Shown: positions 45,102 through 59,327, numbered from the stretch's first letter. The stretch is 64,000 nucleotides of DNA from Spirodela intermedia (GCA_902729315.2 LR746280.1:1794501-1858500); one strand, 5' to 3'. The notes: generated by a model from the sequence alone, not told the origin. Numbers and translations are program-made.

Positions 45102-48100
45102 AGATATCCCCTTTCTCCTAGAATAAGGATTGTCCCTTTTGCAAATGGCAGATGCTGATGCCTACAATTCAACCCATTGTGAAATTAATGGAAGTTATAC
45201 AGTCATGGGATCCTTGTAATTCTGGGCGAAGAAAGTATCCATAGTCAAGAATAATAAAATATAGATTATCAACGTGAAGCCCATCTAAAGATATTTTAGA
45301 ACTCGTTGGAATTATCAAAAATCAAAACTCACGGCTTTATCAGCTACAAAAAATGACCTCAGGAAGAAGCACGAGGCCCGAAATGGTGAGAGATGGATCC
45401 CTGGGGAGTTAAACAACGTCACCTAGTGTTACCCATGAATTCTCACTCAAAGTATTTCATGAGCATCAATCACATTTTAGTCCGCAATTCGAGTGCACCA
45501 TTAGCCTGGTCATTGAGCGCAAGAGACCTCTACAGTGAGATGATCAATGAGGAGGGGCAGAGGAAAAAAATGTACGGTTCTTGGGGCACAGAATTGGTTG
45601 TGGAGTCAGTATCTTCTAATCATAATGGAAATCTGTTATACTAATTAAAAATATTTCTGGACAAGTAACATGATGGCTTTACCTTTGAAAAAATTACCAG
45701 GGGCAAATCTCACTGACTATGGAGAAAATCCCAATTGAAAGTAGCAGAATATAACTTTCCATTACTGTTCATTGTAAGCATGGCTGTGTATTCAATCAGA
45801 TATTGGACTTGGCTCTTAGGATGAATCCAATGGAACTTGCATTCTTGTAAATTACAGAGGCGGGGAAGCTGTCAATCAGGACAACATTTGCTGCGCCAAG
45901 AGCGAACCAGTATTCTTACTAATGAATTCATTATTTTTCAAAATAACCAATCGAATCAGATATTTGCTTTATTTTTATTCGTCATTTCTGAAAGGTCCTT
46001 TTCGTGCGCTCATGATTTCTATCACTTATGTTACAAAAGGCAATCGGAACCTATATCGACTAATAGAATATAGATGAATCTGCAATCGTCTACCACATAT
46101 CTCTCACCTGTAGCAGAACAAGCGAATAGTGAAAAAGTAGTAGTTTACTCAAAGTCAGACAGCTGCCCCACAATATGTTAACCAGATTGGCAGCTTCCCC
46201 ACCATTGTATCGTACTAGAGGGCAAATACTGTCCTCAAACCATTACATTTGCATATCCGACGTGCACTATCCAAGAAAAAAAATTATACTGCAAAAGGAC
46301 ACATTCTCGTGCAATGAGTAAGCAAACAGAGTGAAGCATAGATGAGACGAGTTCTCCCTTTGATCTTATGAAAAATTGAACAAGGATATGAAGAAAACCT
46401 TGCAGGGGAGACCAAAAGTCCTTATCATTGCCAATCGTCAAGAAAATCAGGGCCTGTCATGCATTAGAATTCATCATTCATGATTCGTAGATCGCATAAA
46501 AATGTAGTTAGATATTCTAGTCTCGAAATTATGTTTTCATAAATATACCTCAAAGACTGCTGCACAAAGAAAAGCAATTGCCACTTTATCAAGGACGAAG
46601 GGGAAGACAATGGCAAAGAAGTGCACAAGTAGCCAAAGAAGATACGTGAAATCCATCTAACCTAATAAAGACTACTACACACTCCCTCATCCCCCTTTCC
46701 CCCGGGTCATCAAAAGGGGAAAAAGGACAAAAAAATCAAGAAAAAAAAACTCTGACAAGCACTTCGTTTGTAAAGTGCGAATGGAGGATACAAATATAAG
46801 GATAGTAAACGGACGAACGGAATAAATAAATTTTATCAACGTCAATGGTTTCTTAATTCCCCACAAAAAAAAAATCCTAAAAAACATGAACTAAAATATC
46901 AGAAAATCCAGCGGCATTTATCCTCTTCTCCGATTAAAACTCCTGTTCTTTCTCCCCTCCAAAATATACGATTTCTCTCCACTGGCATTGAATAATTACC
47001 GTTTTCTCAATAATCCAATCCCTCCCTATTACAATGATTCAAATGTATGGAAGAGTACAACCACGGTTGCCCCCACCAAAGCCAAAGTTTCCTCTCCACC
47101 TCCCGCCCCGTATTACGATTCCCTAGACGTAATAGAGGAGTAGGAAATGCCCACCAACACAACAAAAAGGAGCAGAAAACGCCAGGCTACGGGGCGAGTT
47201 GGAACGAAACTAATGCCGCGGGTGCACCTCGAAGAAAAGAGACGGAAGAATGGAGGAAATCAACGACGAGACAAGAAAAAAAGCGCCGCACCTCGTTCCT
47301 CCCGTGGTTCCCCTGCAGCGGCGACGCCTCCGCAGCCGCGGAGCTCAACGTCTCCCTAGACCTCGCCGTCCCCTCGCGGCCCAAAAACTGGAGATACGAC
47401 GGCGCAGAGGGCTTTCGAATAAAAAACACTCGCAACGGATACTTTTATTAATTTGAATAATCCACTCCGTCGGACAGTCAAGAAAAGCAAATATGGGGGG
47501 TATAAATTAAAAATACCACCCTTTTATTTATTTTTCTAAATAATATAGTCTGGAGATGGCAAAGGTTTCAATCTTATCAGTCCTCATGCTGTGGAACCCG
47601 ACAGATTATAGTTTTTAAAAATTAATTAAAAATAAATAAATAAATATGACCCATTGTAACTTTGCTAGAATCCAATAGAAAAAACATATATTATCTCCCC
47701 ATATACCTATTTTATGCCTATTTCGCAACCGCCCCTCATTGGTGGAGATGGTTTTGTTTGACACGAACAGGTTATTTCACTAATTATAGAAATGATTAAG
47801 CACAATAATAATAATAATTCTAAATTCGGAAAAAAATAAATCTACCAATAATTAAGCTCGTGCGAATTCAGCCTTTTATTACTATTTTCTGAATAAAATA
47901 ATACCGAGCAATAAACATGGGAATCTGGCATTAGATCCTCCGTGGCGAACTGTTCAGACAGATGAATACAAATAATCAAGCACGAGGGAAATTCTCAACC
48001 CTTTATTCATATTTTCTGGAAAAAAATATCGATCAAGATCGAGCTACACCAAGTAATTACACTGCTGGCGGATCGAGCACCAGGATCTATCCATATGGGC

Positions 48101-48113
48101 AAGAGTCAACTCC
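45102..48113. promoter_or_regulatory. Dihydroorotase leader region, possible 5' exon, and 3' flank of the GDAP2-like gene
   Basis: 45102-45161 is part of the first recognised dihydroorotase exon, open in frame. A GC-rich block at 47180-47440 in otherwise AT-rich DNA is a good candidate for the first exon and core promoter, with a possible donor at GAACGAG|GTGCGG near 47286. I could not find an in-frame ATG there. 45170-47180 would then be a 5' intron. 47460-48113 is AT-rich 3' flank of the next gene. Confidence 0.45.
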
Positions 48114-51100
48114 TCACGCAGGGGGCCTCTGAGGAAAGTACTTGGGCCGGGGGTCAACGATCACCCCCCTCCCCCCATTGATCTCAAGATCATGCCTGAA
48201 CAGAGGAAGTCAACGGGAGTTCATCACCCAATCACCGTTTAAATCAGTTTGGCGGGGGGCGAGAGGACTCACTGGAACACAAAATCAGGGATGGTGAGCT
48301 GCTCTCGAGGGACATATCGGAAGAGCTGCAGCAACCGATCCACATAGACGACCTTCCGCCAAACCTGCCATAAAAGGGAAAGCTTAGCATGTTCTGGGTC
48401 TGGGTCTCAGAGGGTTAAGGTTCATGAGGGCAACCCTAAATCTTCCATGGTTATATGAGACGAGGGTACCTCTCCATCAACGAGCATCTGCAAGGCAAAG
48501 ACTGCTGCTTTCAACCCAACAGTAGGATGGAGAACATATATTGCCTGCCCAGAGCAAGAGAGTCGATCAGCGGGGTACTAAAGCATCGAGACCCAGAAGC
48601 CCGGAGGATGATCGGATGTATACATGGAGATTACGCTGGTGTTTACGGCCAAGAATCTGCTGAAGGCGCTTCATCCATCCTAAATCGGGTTGCCTGCAGA
48701 CCCACAGCCGCAAGAACCATTGAAAAACATACTAAGTATTGTAAAGGATCATGGGAAGTCAAATCCTTGGTCAAGTAGTGAGCAGGACCAGAGAGGAAGA
48801 TCTCGAGAAGGCTGCTTACATTTGTAGCGACGCTGCAGAGTGGAAATAGACGATTGTGTATGGCTTGTGTATCAGTGGCTCAAACTCCTGGTAGGGAAGC
48901 AACGTAGAAGGCATCAACTCACTCCAACAAAGATAGATATATGCCGGGTAAAGGTGAACAGAGCCACAGATAGGATTATTCTGTTTGTTTGGTGGGATTT
49001 CCAGGAGAAAGTGGGATGAGATACGGAATAAGACTGCTAGGGCCGTCCGAGGTATACTTTGAGCTAAAACCATTATTTTTAAGTGGATTAGGGCAGTAGA
49101 AGACAGGAAATTGCAGACTCTGGGCAATTCATCATTGGGTATTTCGAAAAATTTGGGGATTCTCTTTTATCAGTTTCATTCCCCTCCCCAAGCTTATTCA
49201 TCTGATTGTCGTGAAGAATGGGCTTCACGGGTAAGTAAAATAATATGATGCCCCCAAACCAACTGAAAGCGTACTATGATGGAGAAAACGGTAATATTGA
49301 TGTAAATGTTTCACTATTGTTTCCAGAATTTAGAGATGTTTATGCCATGCTCAACTGGAGAAAACGTACTATGATGGTGCAAGCATTATTTTATCACAAA
49401 TCTGTAAGAACCAACTGAAAGGTTTACACAAAAGGAAAATTATAGAACAAAAAGCACTCTACTCGCTCCCTAAATATCCAACTACAATCTGCCTAGTGAT
49501 ATCTTAATTAAAACATTGGAATTTCCACGGGAGAAGATAATTTTCTCATGCTAGTTTGCTTTTCTGGGTTCCCTAAAATAAAGCTCGCTAATATATAGGC
49601 AGATACTTCACACATTTGGAGGGCAATCTTGGACGTGGAGACAAATTATATTGAATATATCGTGCACAAAAAAATTGAATCGGAAAAGATGAAGACGAGA
49701 TAAGTAATCTGCCATTTGAAGAGCAGATCAAATCTCAGACAAAAAGATTAGCCATATGATCTAGTACCTTAACAACATAAAGAACAAATCGCTCCAACTC
49801 AAGGCATCTTAGAAGAAAATGAGCCCCCACAACCACCATGACCGGATGTCCTTCGCTGTCAACTCCACCACGGTAACTGGAAAAAGATAGGAATTGCTTC
49901 AAATGGAGTGGACAATTAAATGGGGTTAATCCCACGAACAATGTAGCTCTTGATGAAGAATGGCAATTCCTTGAAGTAAATTAATCATAAAAGCTAGCAC
50001 AACCAATCGAATCCACTATAATTTTGTGAAAAACCATGTGGATCCACAGAATGTTGGTCATAACTAACATGAGATCATTTTGTAAGTTAACTGATAACAT
50101 AATATTGTTAAGGAAGTGTACCATGTGAAGCCTAAAGAATCCTCATAGAGTAACTATGTCCAAAATTTGAGTGATTTACTAGAGTTCAATAGCTAAAGTT
50201 TTTCTTTACTATAACATACACACGAAAAATGAGCATTTGCTGTATTATACATGTAGACAAATAAATAACTTAAACCACTTACACGATTTTCATTTCTGCA
50301 ATCTCTGAAAGATTTAGAGAATTGGCTTTTGCAAGGTATCTGGCATGAAGTGAGTATTCCTGAGCAGCAGTCAATGGAGGACCACCAAGATCCCCAAATC
50401 CTAGCAATTTTGCACAATTAAAGCCACTTTCATTTTTAGCACTCCTTTCCCACTGTTCTTTTCTTCGTTGATCTGGATCTTTAATCAGTGACATGAATGC
50501 TGGATCAAGATACGAATCAACTTGAAAAGGACTCCTGCAACGACAACTAGAATCTAGTAAGAACTTGTCATAATCTAGAAAAGCGAAAAGCAGATTTGCC
50601 ATGCACCACGGCTGACGTTTGCAATTTTTTCTTTAAGCCACACAGTACGTACCAGGCATAATGGAATGCAGACTATTTATTTCAATGTTTTTCTTTTCTA
50701 GTATGCATTGCTGATTGAATTATGCTGCATTATTTTCAGCGACTAACAGATAGCTCAGTCAAACTCCGACTGATGCTAACTGCATCTGTTCTTTTCAGCA
50801 ACTAGCCAGCCTATGACTGCTTGATAAGAGATAAACAATCATGGAATGTACATTTACCTGAAGCTGGCAAGTGGATGAAAAATTTTATTGATACATTTTA
50901 AAAATAACAAAGAAAATTTCAGGATACAGGAGATGTCCAAAGAATGTCGAGACTGAAATATACTTCCATTATCGAGGCTAAATTGCAAATATGCATCCCC
51001 ATTCCTTGACCTTTGATAAAGTAGATAAATAAAATTAATAGCTCCGCATATATCTGGGAGAGTCAACTTGCAAAGATGCAATATGTGCAGACCCAGAGAG

Positions 51101-54100
51101 GACAGGGAGAGAGAACCTCCCCAAAGGGATTGATTCTATCAATCACGAGGAGGGAACACTTTCTAGGTTTGTCAAAAAATAGAAAAAGGATAAACTACCC
51201 TAATAAGGGAAATAGCATACAGTATACAATATCAAGACTCCGATACGAATGATGGATTTATTTTTCCAATTTAATGTTTGGCAGATAATAGACAGCACCA
51301 AAAATCAAAACCCTCTTACACCGAGCATTATATGACTGTATTAATATAAGTCAGCCAAAAAAAAATTGGATCTTGAAAAGAAAATGCAAATTTTATGGAT
51401 AATTGATTAAGTAATTACAAAGGGGAAAAAAATATTATTTTCACGTTCATACTCAAAATATAACTGCATAAAAGATTATCCAAAAATCAAGCGTCTGGGT
51501 GAACCCAGATGCTCTATGAACCCTCGGGTTTCTTCCAGATCAGAGTTGATATATTGATCCTTTTTATGAGGGAAATACATATATCGGAGCTTAAAAGCTT
51601 CCAAGTGACCAAATGAAATGTCCACTAACCGTTTCACTGTCATCCCAACATCACTGATAGGAAGATCCACCTCCGTTGTGGGAGATTTAGGGTCAACTGC
51701 TGAGATAACTGGAAGAGGTTTAATCCTGATTTTACGTTCATCTATTATTGTCTCACCATTCTCATCCCCTACGTCTGCAGGAAGCTTTGACATTGCAACC
51801 TCCTCTTCATGCTTATCTCTCGGAAAATAAAGTGGAAGCAACCTGCATGTCAAGCCGGTGACAGAAAACTTATCAGATTCTAAAGTATTAATCCGTTAAA
51901 ATTCTATCAGTTCAAGGGAAAAACTAAAAAAACAGACCGATAGAGTTTAAAAAGCATAAAATCAGGAGAAAATATATATTCGTACATTTTTTATATTATG
52001 CACCCAAGAAAGTACATCCACTTAAGGTCTGACAAGATGATTGACACTTTTCTTTGGAGAATAATGCACTAATTAATAAGTAACAAGTAAAAAAGAAGAT
52101 GACTTTGTTTCTGCGCACCTTTTGTAAATCTCTGTGTCAGATGCGGTACTGGTGCAGAAAACAACAGCAGTGATTTTATCTTTATGCTTCTCAAGAAATC
52201 GTCTAACAGTCCCTTTGACCAATTGAAGGAAATAAAAAAAGCTAAATTAGATCAAAAGAACAGGTTATGAACATGCATACGACTGTAAATATAGTTTAAT
52301 CTGTAAATAACCATGAGCATGGCAACCGTAAAACAGAGTGATATCAAGTGAACAAAAATTCAATATCATTAACTCAGAGAGAGAACATAAGAAAAGAAAA
52401 ATATATGAATGTAATTGAGTAAACAGTTGCGTTCCTCACTTATTGAAACATGTGCAGCAGGCTCACGAGGATAGTTTTTAGCCTCTGTGTATATACACCC
52501 TGTGGCAATGCTGCAAAGAAATGTTGTTAAACTGAAGTAAGGACAAGGATTCTCAGCAAAGCAATGCTGCAAAGACTTCTAAATATGTGGGATATTGAAA
52601 ACAGGAAAAGGTTAAAGTGAGTTAGGGGAAACGACAATAGAGGGCAACCTCTGAAGTCCATTCTCGATCAAAAGCTCCAAGCAAGACCTGTAGCAGTGAC
52701 TAAGAGCATTCTCAGCTGCGGTATGGTACTTGATGGCATACTTTGGTCCTACAGTGTGAATAACCCTCCTGAAACATCAAATCAAGCAGTTCTTCAAGAT
52801 CATACTCCATCCCATTGGTTGAGCCTAGGAAGAGGCATACCCGATAAAAGTAAATCTAATTCTTTCATAACTCTAAAAAATACATGACTGCACATAAATA
52901 AAATCTTAAATATTTTAGAAAAAATGCGCTATACGGCATATATCAGAGTAGTGAGCATATCATGCCCTTTAATCAAAATAATGGGCAAGCTTTCAAGCCA
53001 AAAAAAGGATTTTTTATAATTCCCGTATTTATATGGGGAAATGATTCAATAACTGATTCCAGAACCTAAAATATCCAAAATAATAATAATTTTATTTACA
53101 AAATTAAGTTTAACTTTCTATTCTGTCAGCTATCCAAAACATTCAAAAGAAGAGAGGCAGACAGAATGCGGAATGTGGACGATCTTTCCTCATAAATAAC
53201 ATAAGCTAGATGCAAAAAAGTGACATCTTGCCAACAAAGACGTCTCATTCTGTAAAATCGGTCAAACTTGTAAAATAATTTCCATTCTCTAATAAAAAAA
53301 GGAACTTAAGTACGGTACATAGGCATTGAAGAGAACTAAAAGCTTTCAAAATACCCTTCCAAGCATGATTCGCCATTGTTGCTTTTTTAGCAACTTAAAT
53401 GTACATCGGAAAAATGTTACCTCCAAGAACATCACAGCTCAGATATAAAAAAAAATGAAATTTCCAATAGACGAATGCATGATCCAACAGCGGGTCAAGT
53501 AACTGAAGGAATTTATTAATATATTTTCGATGTAACACAAAAAAATTCGAAGGTAATAGGAACGGGCATCTCCTACCTTGCAGGGAGATCATATGCATTT
53601 GTGACCTTCGCCATCCCAGTCCTGCAGCCACCCTGAAGGATTTCGAGACAATTTGTTAAACAAGTTGCTGACACGAGAAGCAGGACCGACCAAAACACAA
53701 AATCCATGAAAAAGCCTAGATTATACCAAGGTTGCACATTCTTCAGCAAGGCCAGGTCCAGCAGCAGCGTGCAAACCCGGGCTACTATGTGCTTCATCAA
53801 GACTCTGACAAAGAAATCACATACTTCATAAAAACCACTGAACAGTCTAATTATTCCAAAGAGATGAAACAGATTTGACCGATAAATTAAACAAGGGGAA
53901 CATAGCAGAATTTCACCTCATTGGTGGAATTAACGACGGCATCCACTTCAAGATTCCAAGGGTTGCCACGCCACAGATATATCTTCGAATTTATTTCATG
54001 ATCCACGGGAAATCTCGACACAACCCCACCAGTCCCCGTTTCATCACCATGCGAAGTGGCGAGAGGGTCCGAGAAGTAAGAATAGGACAAGGCAGGCCCA

Positions 54101-54234
54101 TCTCCCTCGTAAGGAGAAGAAGAGCGTTGCTCTGTGTCGCTCCAGCACGGCACTTGATCGAGACCCACGACACCGTCGCTGCTGTTCAACGGCATCCCGC
54201 CGCGCAAGACAGCAGTCTCCGGACTTCTATACAT
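48114..54234 (-). CDS. Macro domain plus CRAL-TRIO (Sec14) protein, GDAP2-like
   Basis: Fourteen exons: 53917-54234, 53727-53804, 53577-53632, 52649-52768, 52440-52510, 52119-52212, 51630-51842, 50283-50534, 49768-49876, 48820-48887, 48624-48693, 48470-48544, 48273-48364 and 48114-48195. Together they give 565 residues, close to the Arabidopsis homologue. The macro (Appr-1''-p/ADP-ribose-binding) domain covers about 85-270: IYLWRGNPWNLEVDAVVNST, SSPGLHAAAGPGLAEECATL, GGCRTGMAKVTNAYDLPARR and LGCIYTEAKNYP-like TGCIYTEAKNYP. The CRAL-TRIO domain covers about 380-540: GHPVMVVVGAHFLLRCLELE, IVYFHSAASLQMQPDLGWMK and AIYVLHPTVGLKAAVFALQM. GDAP2 proteins carry this same two-domain fusion in animals and plants; the plant function is poorly known. 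The start MYRSPETAVLRGGMPL is followed by LDQVPCWSD, as in the family. Confidence 0.95.
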
Positions 54235-55140
54235 TCCGCCGCCCCCGACTCGGATCCTCCAAAGTAACGCACAGATAAACTATCCCCAACAAGTCACGAG
54301 AAAGACCGCCTGCACAGATTCCCCACGCCCAAGCCCCTGAATCTTCCAGCAATCGACGCCTCAGCCCCCGCGAGCTACGGACAGCCCTCTGACTGTTTCA
54401 CGAGAAGCATCAACATGGAACAGAAAACCAACCATTCCACCAGCTCGAAGGAGAGGAGTAGGAGGGGGATGATCGAGCCCAAGACTGCTCCGCGAGGAAA
54501 ACAAGCCGAGAGGAGGACGATCACCGGGGGCCCTCCATCCGGCAGATATCGGGCGGGGAGAAGGAGCAGAAGGAATCCAACCTAATAGAATTTCCAGCTA
54601 CCTTCGCCAGCGAGATTTCGAAAAAAACAACAGTAAGCAGCGGTGTTCTTACCTCCCGCTGATTTGGAGAAAACCGTTTCACAGCTCCCTCGCCACCTTA
54701 TAATCACCGCTTCGAGGCGCTGCCTTCACCGGAGTTGCCAATCATCACGCAGGTAGCACGTTTCCGGTGGGGTTATTGGACCGGCCGGTCCGGTGAACCG
54801 AACCGGGCCGGGCCGGCCGGTGGCGCTAATTTTTATTACTTATTCTTTTTTTAACGACCACCTCATTAATTGCTTTAAGCTAGAGAAAATTATGCAGAGA
54901 TTGTCCTAAAGGCCAGATTCGGGCCGGCCCATTACCCATCAAAAATCACGGTCCAACTGAACGTGGGCTCTGGAAAAGGCTCCAAGCTGGACCCGGTTTT
55001 CCGGGCTCTCTTCAGGCCCCAAGAAGGCCTGACTCGGGCCCGGCCCGTCCCCCAGAAGTCCACGCCCAATTCCTGGTCAAAGTCAAAGAGTACGAAGCAT
55101 TCATTTCAGCGAGTTCTGCTCTCTAAAGTCTCATATAACT
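54235..55140. promoter_or_regulatory. GDAP2-like promoter and 3' flank of DRP5A
   Basis: The first 450 bp are GC-rich leader and promoter of the GDAP2-like gene. A palindromic GC block of repeated ccggcc/ggccgg and ccggt words occupies 54779-54822. GGGCC/GGCCC motifs follow at 54910-55070, next to the DRP5A stop. No further gene is seen. Confidence 0.5.
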
Positions 55141-58100
55141 TCACAGGATGCGAGCAATGTTCCTGAATTCGTTCAAACAGGATTGGAGCATCTTCTGGCG
55201 CTTAAGGAGGTTCTGGTGCTCGTTCTGCAGAAAGTCAACTACACCGGGCATCATGAACATGTCCATAAACTTCTTGTCGTCCACTGCAAAGAGGTCAACC
55301 CCGAGAGCCGCAATCAATCGATCTCGACTGCAAAAAAAAAAACGACTCAACTCAGAAAATAGAAAACAGAATATCACCAGATGGGATTAATTTTAAAAAA
55401 TGACAACAATGACAGCGAATTAATAATTGGGTCAGATTACATTAGCAATCTTTCTCTTCTGATTACTGTTAAAAGGAGTTGACTTTTTCCAGGGAGAATC
55501 GGAGAGAACATACCAAGGCGTCAGTAGACCAGAGTTCAAGGTTGATGGCACGTTTCTCTCGATGAGGACTTCCCGGATGCAGCTGAAATGCTGCACTGCC
55601 AAGTGGCAGATCTCCGAATAGGCAGAGCCCGTCCTGGAGCCGACCTCGGCACCGAACAGCAGGCCGCCATGGTGATTTCTTCCGCCACCGACCACCCTGG
55701 CTTGCCTCTTCCTTCCCCCATTTTCCACCAAATTTCCCGACTCCTTCTTTACTCCACATGATGGGTCACTGGCTTGCTCTGGGGAGGGCGTCTCCGGAAC
55801 GGTCAACTGGCTCTCGCGAAGAGCTCCACGGGCTTCGCTCCTCTTAGCTGGCGTGCTCTGCTGGTGACTGTTGGGGTGCACGTTCTCCTGTGATGCACCG
55901 TGAGACTCCTCTTGTGGTGGTAATCCTTCTGAGAGATCAAGCATGACTGAAGATGCCGGCATATGGTGGAGTCTGGGAACGGAGCTCGCCCCAGAGCTGA
56001 AGACCCCGAGGATCTCAGACTCGTAACAGAGGCGAGAGTAGGCGCTGGTGACCGAATCGAGGTGGTGGCGGACCAGCTGCTTGCACTGCTTAGAGAGATC
56101 TCTGATGAAGGTGTTGTAGGAGCGCCGCACAGCTGCATGGAACCCAATGTGCCCGTCCATATCCCCTTTCCTTTTCCCATCTGCCCTGGAGAAAAGATAT
56201 GAGATTTTTCTATTTTTGGGCAAAAAAGATATGTGAAAGTCAACGGGCTGATAGTAATATCTTCCAGACATGGATGGCATTTTGTACAAGCAATGTGCCG
56301 CGTTATGTGTGATCATTGTGCGTTATGGATAGCAGCTCCACTTACATTCTGAGGACTCATTGCTGCGAGTGCACTCGATGGCGATGTCGAAGAGGTTCCT
56401 TAGCACAAAAGCAAGGCGCTCACAGGCAGTGTCCAGAAGAGGAGCAATCCATGCTCGGGCAGCTGCACGTGCTATCTCTGCAGCAGCCTCGGAGATCCCC
56501 CCACTGCCACTTCGGCCAGCATGGGCAAGAAGTATATTTGCAACCTGGAAGGGATGAACAGTTCAAGTCAATATCAAAGCAACAAGCAGGAGGAGCACAC
56601 ACCATCAGAGTGGATGAAGCATTCAGCGCAGAGAAGTTTTGTTTACCTTCTCTCTTGAGATTTGTGGGCATTCGATTGAATAAGCAGCACAGCGGAATTC
56701 ATGCATAACTCGCTCAAATGCTGCTCCACCGTATAGCTTTAGAGAAGAATTTGGGGTTTTTATCGCCACAGTCAACCCAGGCCAACTCCCGATGCCACTC
56801 TCAGTCTGCTCCTCGTTAGTTGTCTTACCCCATTGCTCTGGAGCCGGATCGGCAGCCCCCTCGATCAATGCTCCCTTTACAGAATGAAAGAAAATTATTG
56901 GATCCTGCAACAAAATCCATTTCTACAAAGAACCAAGAGGCAAATCATACCACGTGACTACAAATGGAAGCCACATGTAACATAGCTGATTTCCGAAGGC
57001 ACGCAATGTCAGATATGTCCCGTAACTTAGATTCTATACGAGACAACTCGCTGTTGACTTCACCACACCGCTGCTCAAGCAGAGCAAGTGTGACTGGAGC
57101 TGCTTCTTTGTACCTTTTCTGAAGCTCAGCTTCCAGATACTCTTTGAGATGAGTAAAGCCTATGAAAGGCCCATACTTCTCTTCATCGAAACCCCCTTTG
57201 ATGTTGTCACGCAGTTGGCGAAGAACGTCCATGTCAACCATCGAAATTTGCCTGCGGAATTCCTCGTTTGTTATAGTACCCCGATCCTTTGGTAAGGCTA
57301 CGAAAAAGGGATGCGTGTTCTCTCCAAGATAACCGCTAGCACTCAAGTATCGGTCCACTTCCCATTTGTCAGTGAACTCCTGAAAAACAATCATCCAACA
57401 ATGTGTTGTGGCATTCCTTAAATGGAGTCAATTTGGGGAAAAAGTAAAGAAAATAAATAACGGCCTCTTAACTAGGAGAATCAGGGGAAAACATTTAAAA
57501 CAAAAACATTCAGGAGACTAGCTTGAAGCCAGACACCCCGACTCAGTTGGCCTTATTCCAATCCTCAGGCAGTGATGTTGGATATAAAATTAAGCAAAAA
57601 ACTACAATGAGCATGAGTGAATTTTGGAACAAGCATGAGATGGGCCAAATTAACTTGTTTGAAATATTCACATTTTAATGGGAGTTGTAAGCATCCACAT
57701 CCGCACAACGACCTTCAGACAGATGATCGGCTAACAGCCGCAACATGTACTGAGCCATGCAGTGGTTACCTTCAGCCGGTTGTCAAACTTGGAGACAACG
57801 ATAATTGTGCGTCTGAACGTAGGATCAATTTCTCGAATAGCATCCAACCATAACGAAGAACACCATTCCACACTGCTTTGCTGAAGGAACAACAGAATTC
57901 GATGAGGAGGGGAAGCCAATGATTTAACCATTGACAGTATATCATCAGGGGTGTTCTCCGGTTCGCCCTTCTTAGCCTGCACAAAGCACGGTCAAATTTT
58001 AGGCAGAAAAGGAGAGGTCACTGATAATTTATTCCACATTCCCAAGAAAATGGCTGACCTTAAGAACAAATCCAGGCGTGTCAATGATAGTGAGGTTCGG

Positions 58101-59169
58101 GCAGTGGGCATATTCTACCCTCATTACAATTGGTTTCTTGGAAACAGAAGCTTGGATCTTTTTTAAATGTGCCTCCGTACGAGATTTTATGAGATCCGCA
58201 ATAGCAGAAGCCAAAACCATGGGACCTCCATATTCTTCTGAATCCTCCTCCTGCAGTCACAGTGACGAAGTAAGATCTCCATAAGCCAAAACCACTCGCA
58301 TTTATTCTGGGATACAGAAGTAAGATAGATTAAGATTAAAAAAAAGGGCCAGAGAATAGACAACTAACAAGTAAGTAAAGTGATGGAAGTGAAAGAGAAC
58401 GGAGAATCTAGATCAGACGGGTCGTAACACTGGACAAGCAGCAGAGTACAAGTCCTCATCATCAAGATGGAGAATAACTGTGAGCTAAACTCTAGCCAAA
58501 AAATCCAGGAAGAGGAGCGCAGCGTCTGGAAGAGATGGAGGAAGGAGAAAGTAAGAGGGAAATAAAACGGAATTCGTGACGCTGTCAACATGGGAAGCAT
58601 AAGTAAACACTAAAACGTAAAATTTATCATCATTACATAATCTATGAGCTCAATTTAGCAAAACTGGAAGCCTAATGCAATAACGAAACACAAACAAACG
58701 AGGAAGAAAAATGTGTTACTTTGGAGCCAGGAGGTGTTTGCAGGGGTGCATTACATACCTGGAATCGACATCGTGGTTCGAGAGCCGAAGCGTCGTGTAC
58801 CATCTGCAGGACAAGAGGCCTACGAGTGCCCATCTCGACCTCACGGACGTTGAATCGAAAGCCGAGGAGGGCCTCCAGGAGGGAGCTCTTCCCATCGGAC
58901 TGCCCTCCGAGAGCCACTATCTCCGGAATCGGCAGCTTCTCCCCGAAGGCCACCGCCGCCGCCTGCAGCCGATTGTAAGCCTCGAACCGCGATTTGACAG
59001 CCGCTGCCGATGACGAAGAGGCGATATGAGGAGCTGCGACGGCGGCGGAGGCGGAGGAGTCCACCGGCACAGTCTGCTGCGGTTTCCTGGTGGCGGAAGA
59101 AGAACTATACTTGCTAGCCATCGGCGTCTTGACGGGGGTGCTGCCGCCGTTGAATCCATCGGCTGCCAT
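55141..59169 (-). CDS. DRP5A: Dynamin-related protein 5A (DRP5A)
   Basis: Eight exons: 58759-59169, 58059-58250, 57770-57976, 56951-57379, 56647-56874, 56346-56544, 55514-56180 and 55141-55327. Together they give 839 residues. DRP5A is the cytokinesis relative of the plastid-division dynamin ARC5/DRP5B and localises to the cell plate. The N-terminal 60 residues are Ser/Ala-rich. GTPase motifs: P-loop LGGQSDGKSS (about 87-96, with the DRP5-type Asp), switch IIDTPG (192-197), and VVSKFD (261-266), standing for the canonical TKxD. The stalk follows, including VANILLAHAGRSGSGGISEA and DMDGHIGFHAAVRRSYN, and the C-terminus DRLIAALGVDLFAVDDKKFM. No pleckstrin domain or proline-rich tail is seen. 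The exon 7 acceptor is the second AG in ccagGGCAG|AT; the first AG, 5 bp earlier, would break the frame. TGGGCC/T motifs cluster upstream. Confidence 0.95.
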
Positions 59170-59327
59170 TGGAGCAGAAGGGGATGATCGAGGGATCTGC
59201 CGCCGGCGAGAAGAAGAGATTTGGAATTTGAAATGGGAGGGAGATGAGCCGACAACTGGGGACACCGGAAACCGGCAGTGGTCGGTATAAAACGGTCTCA
59301 CCGGGTTTCAGCCGGTAAACCAGGGCC

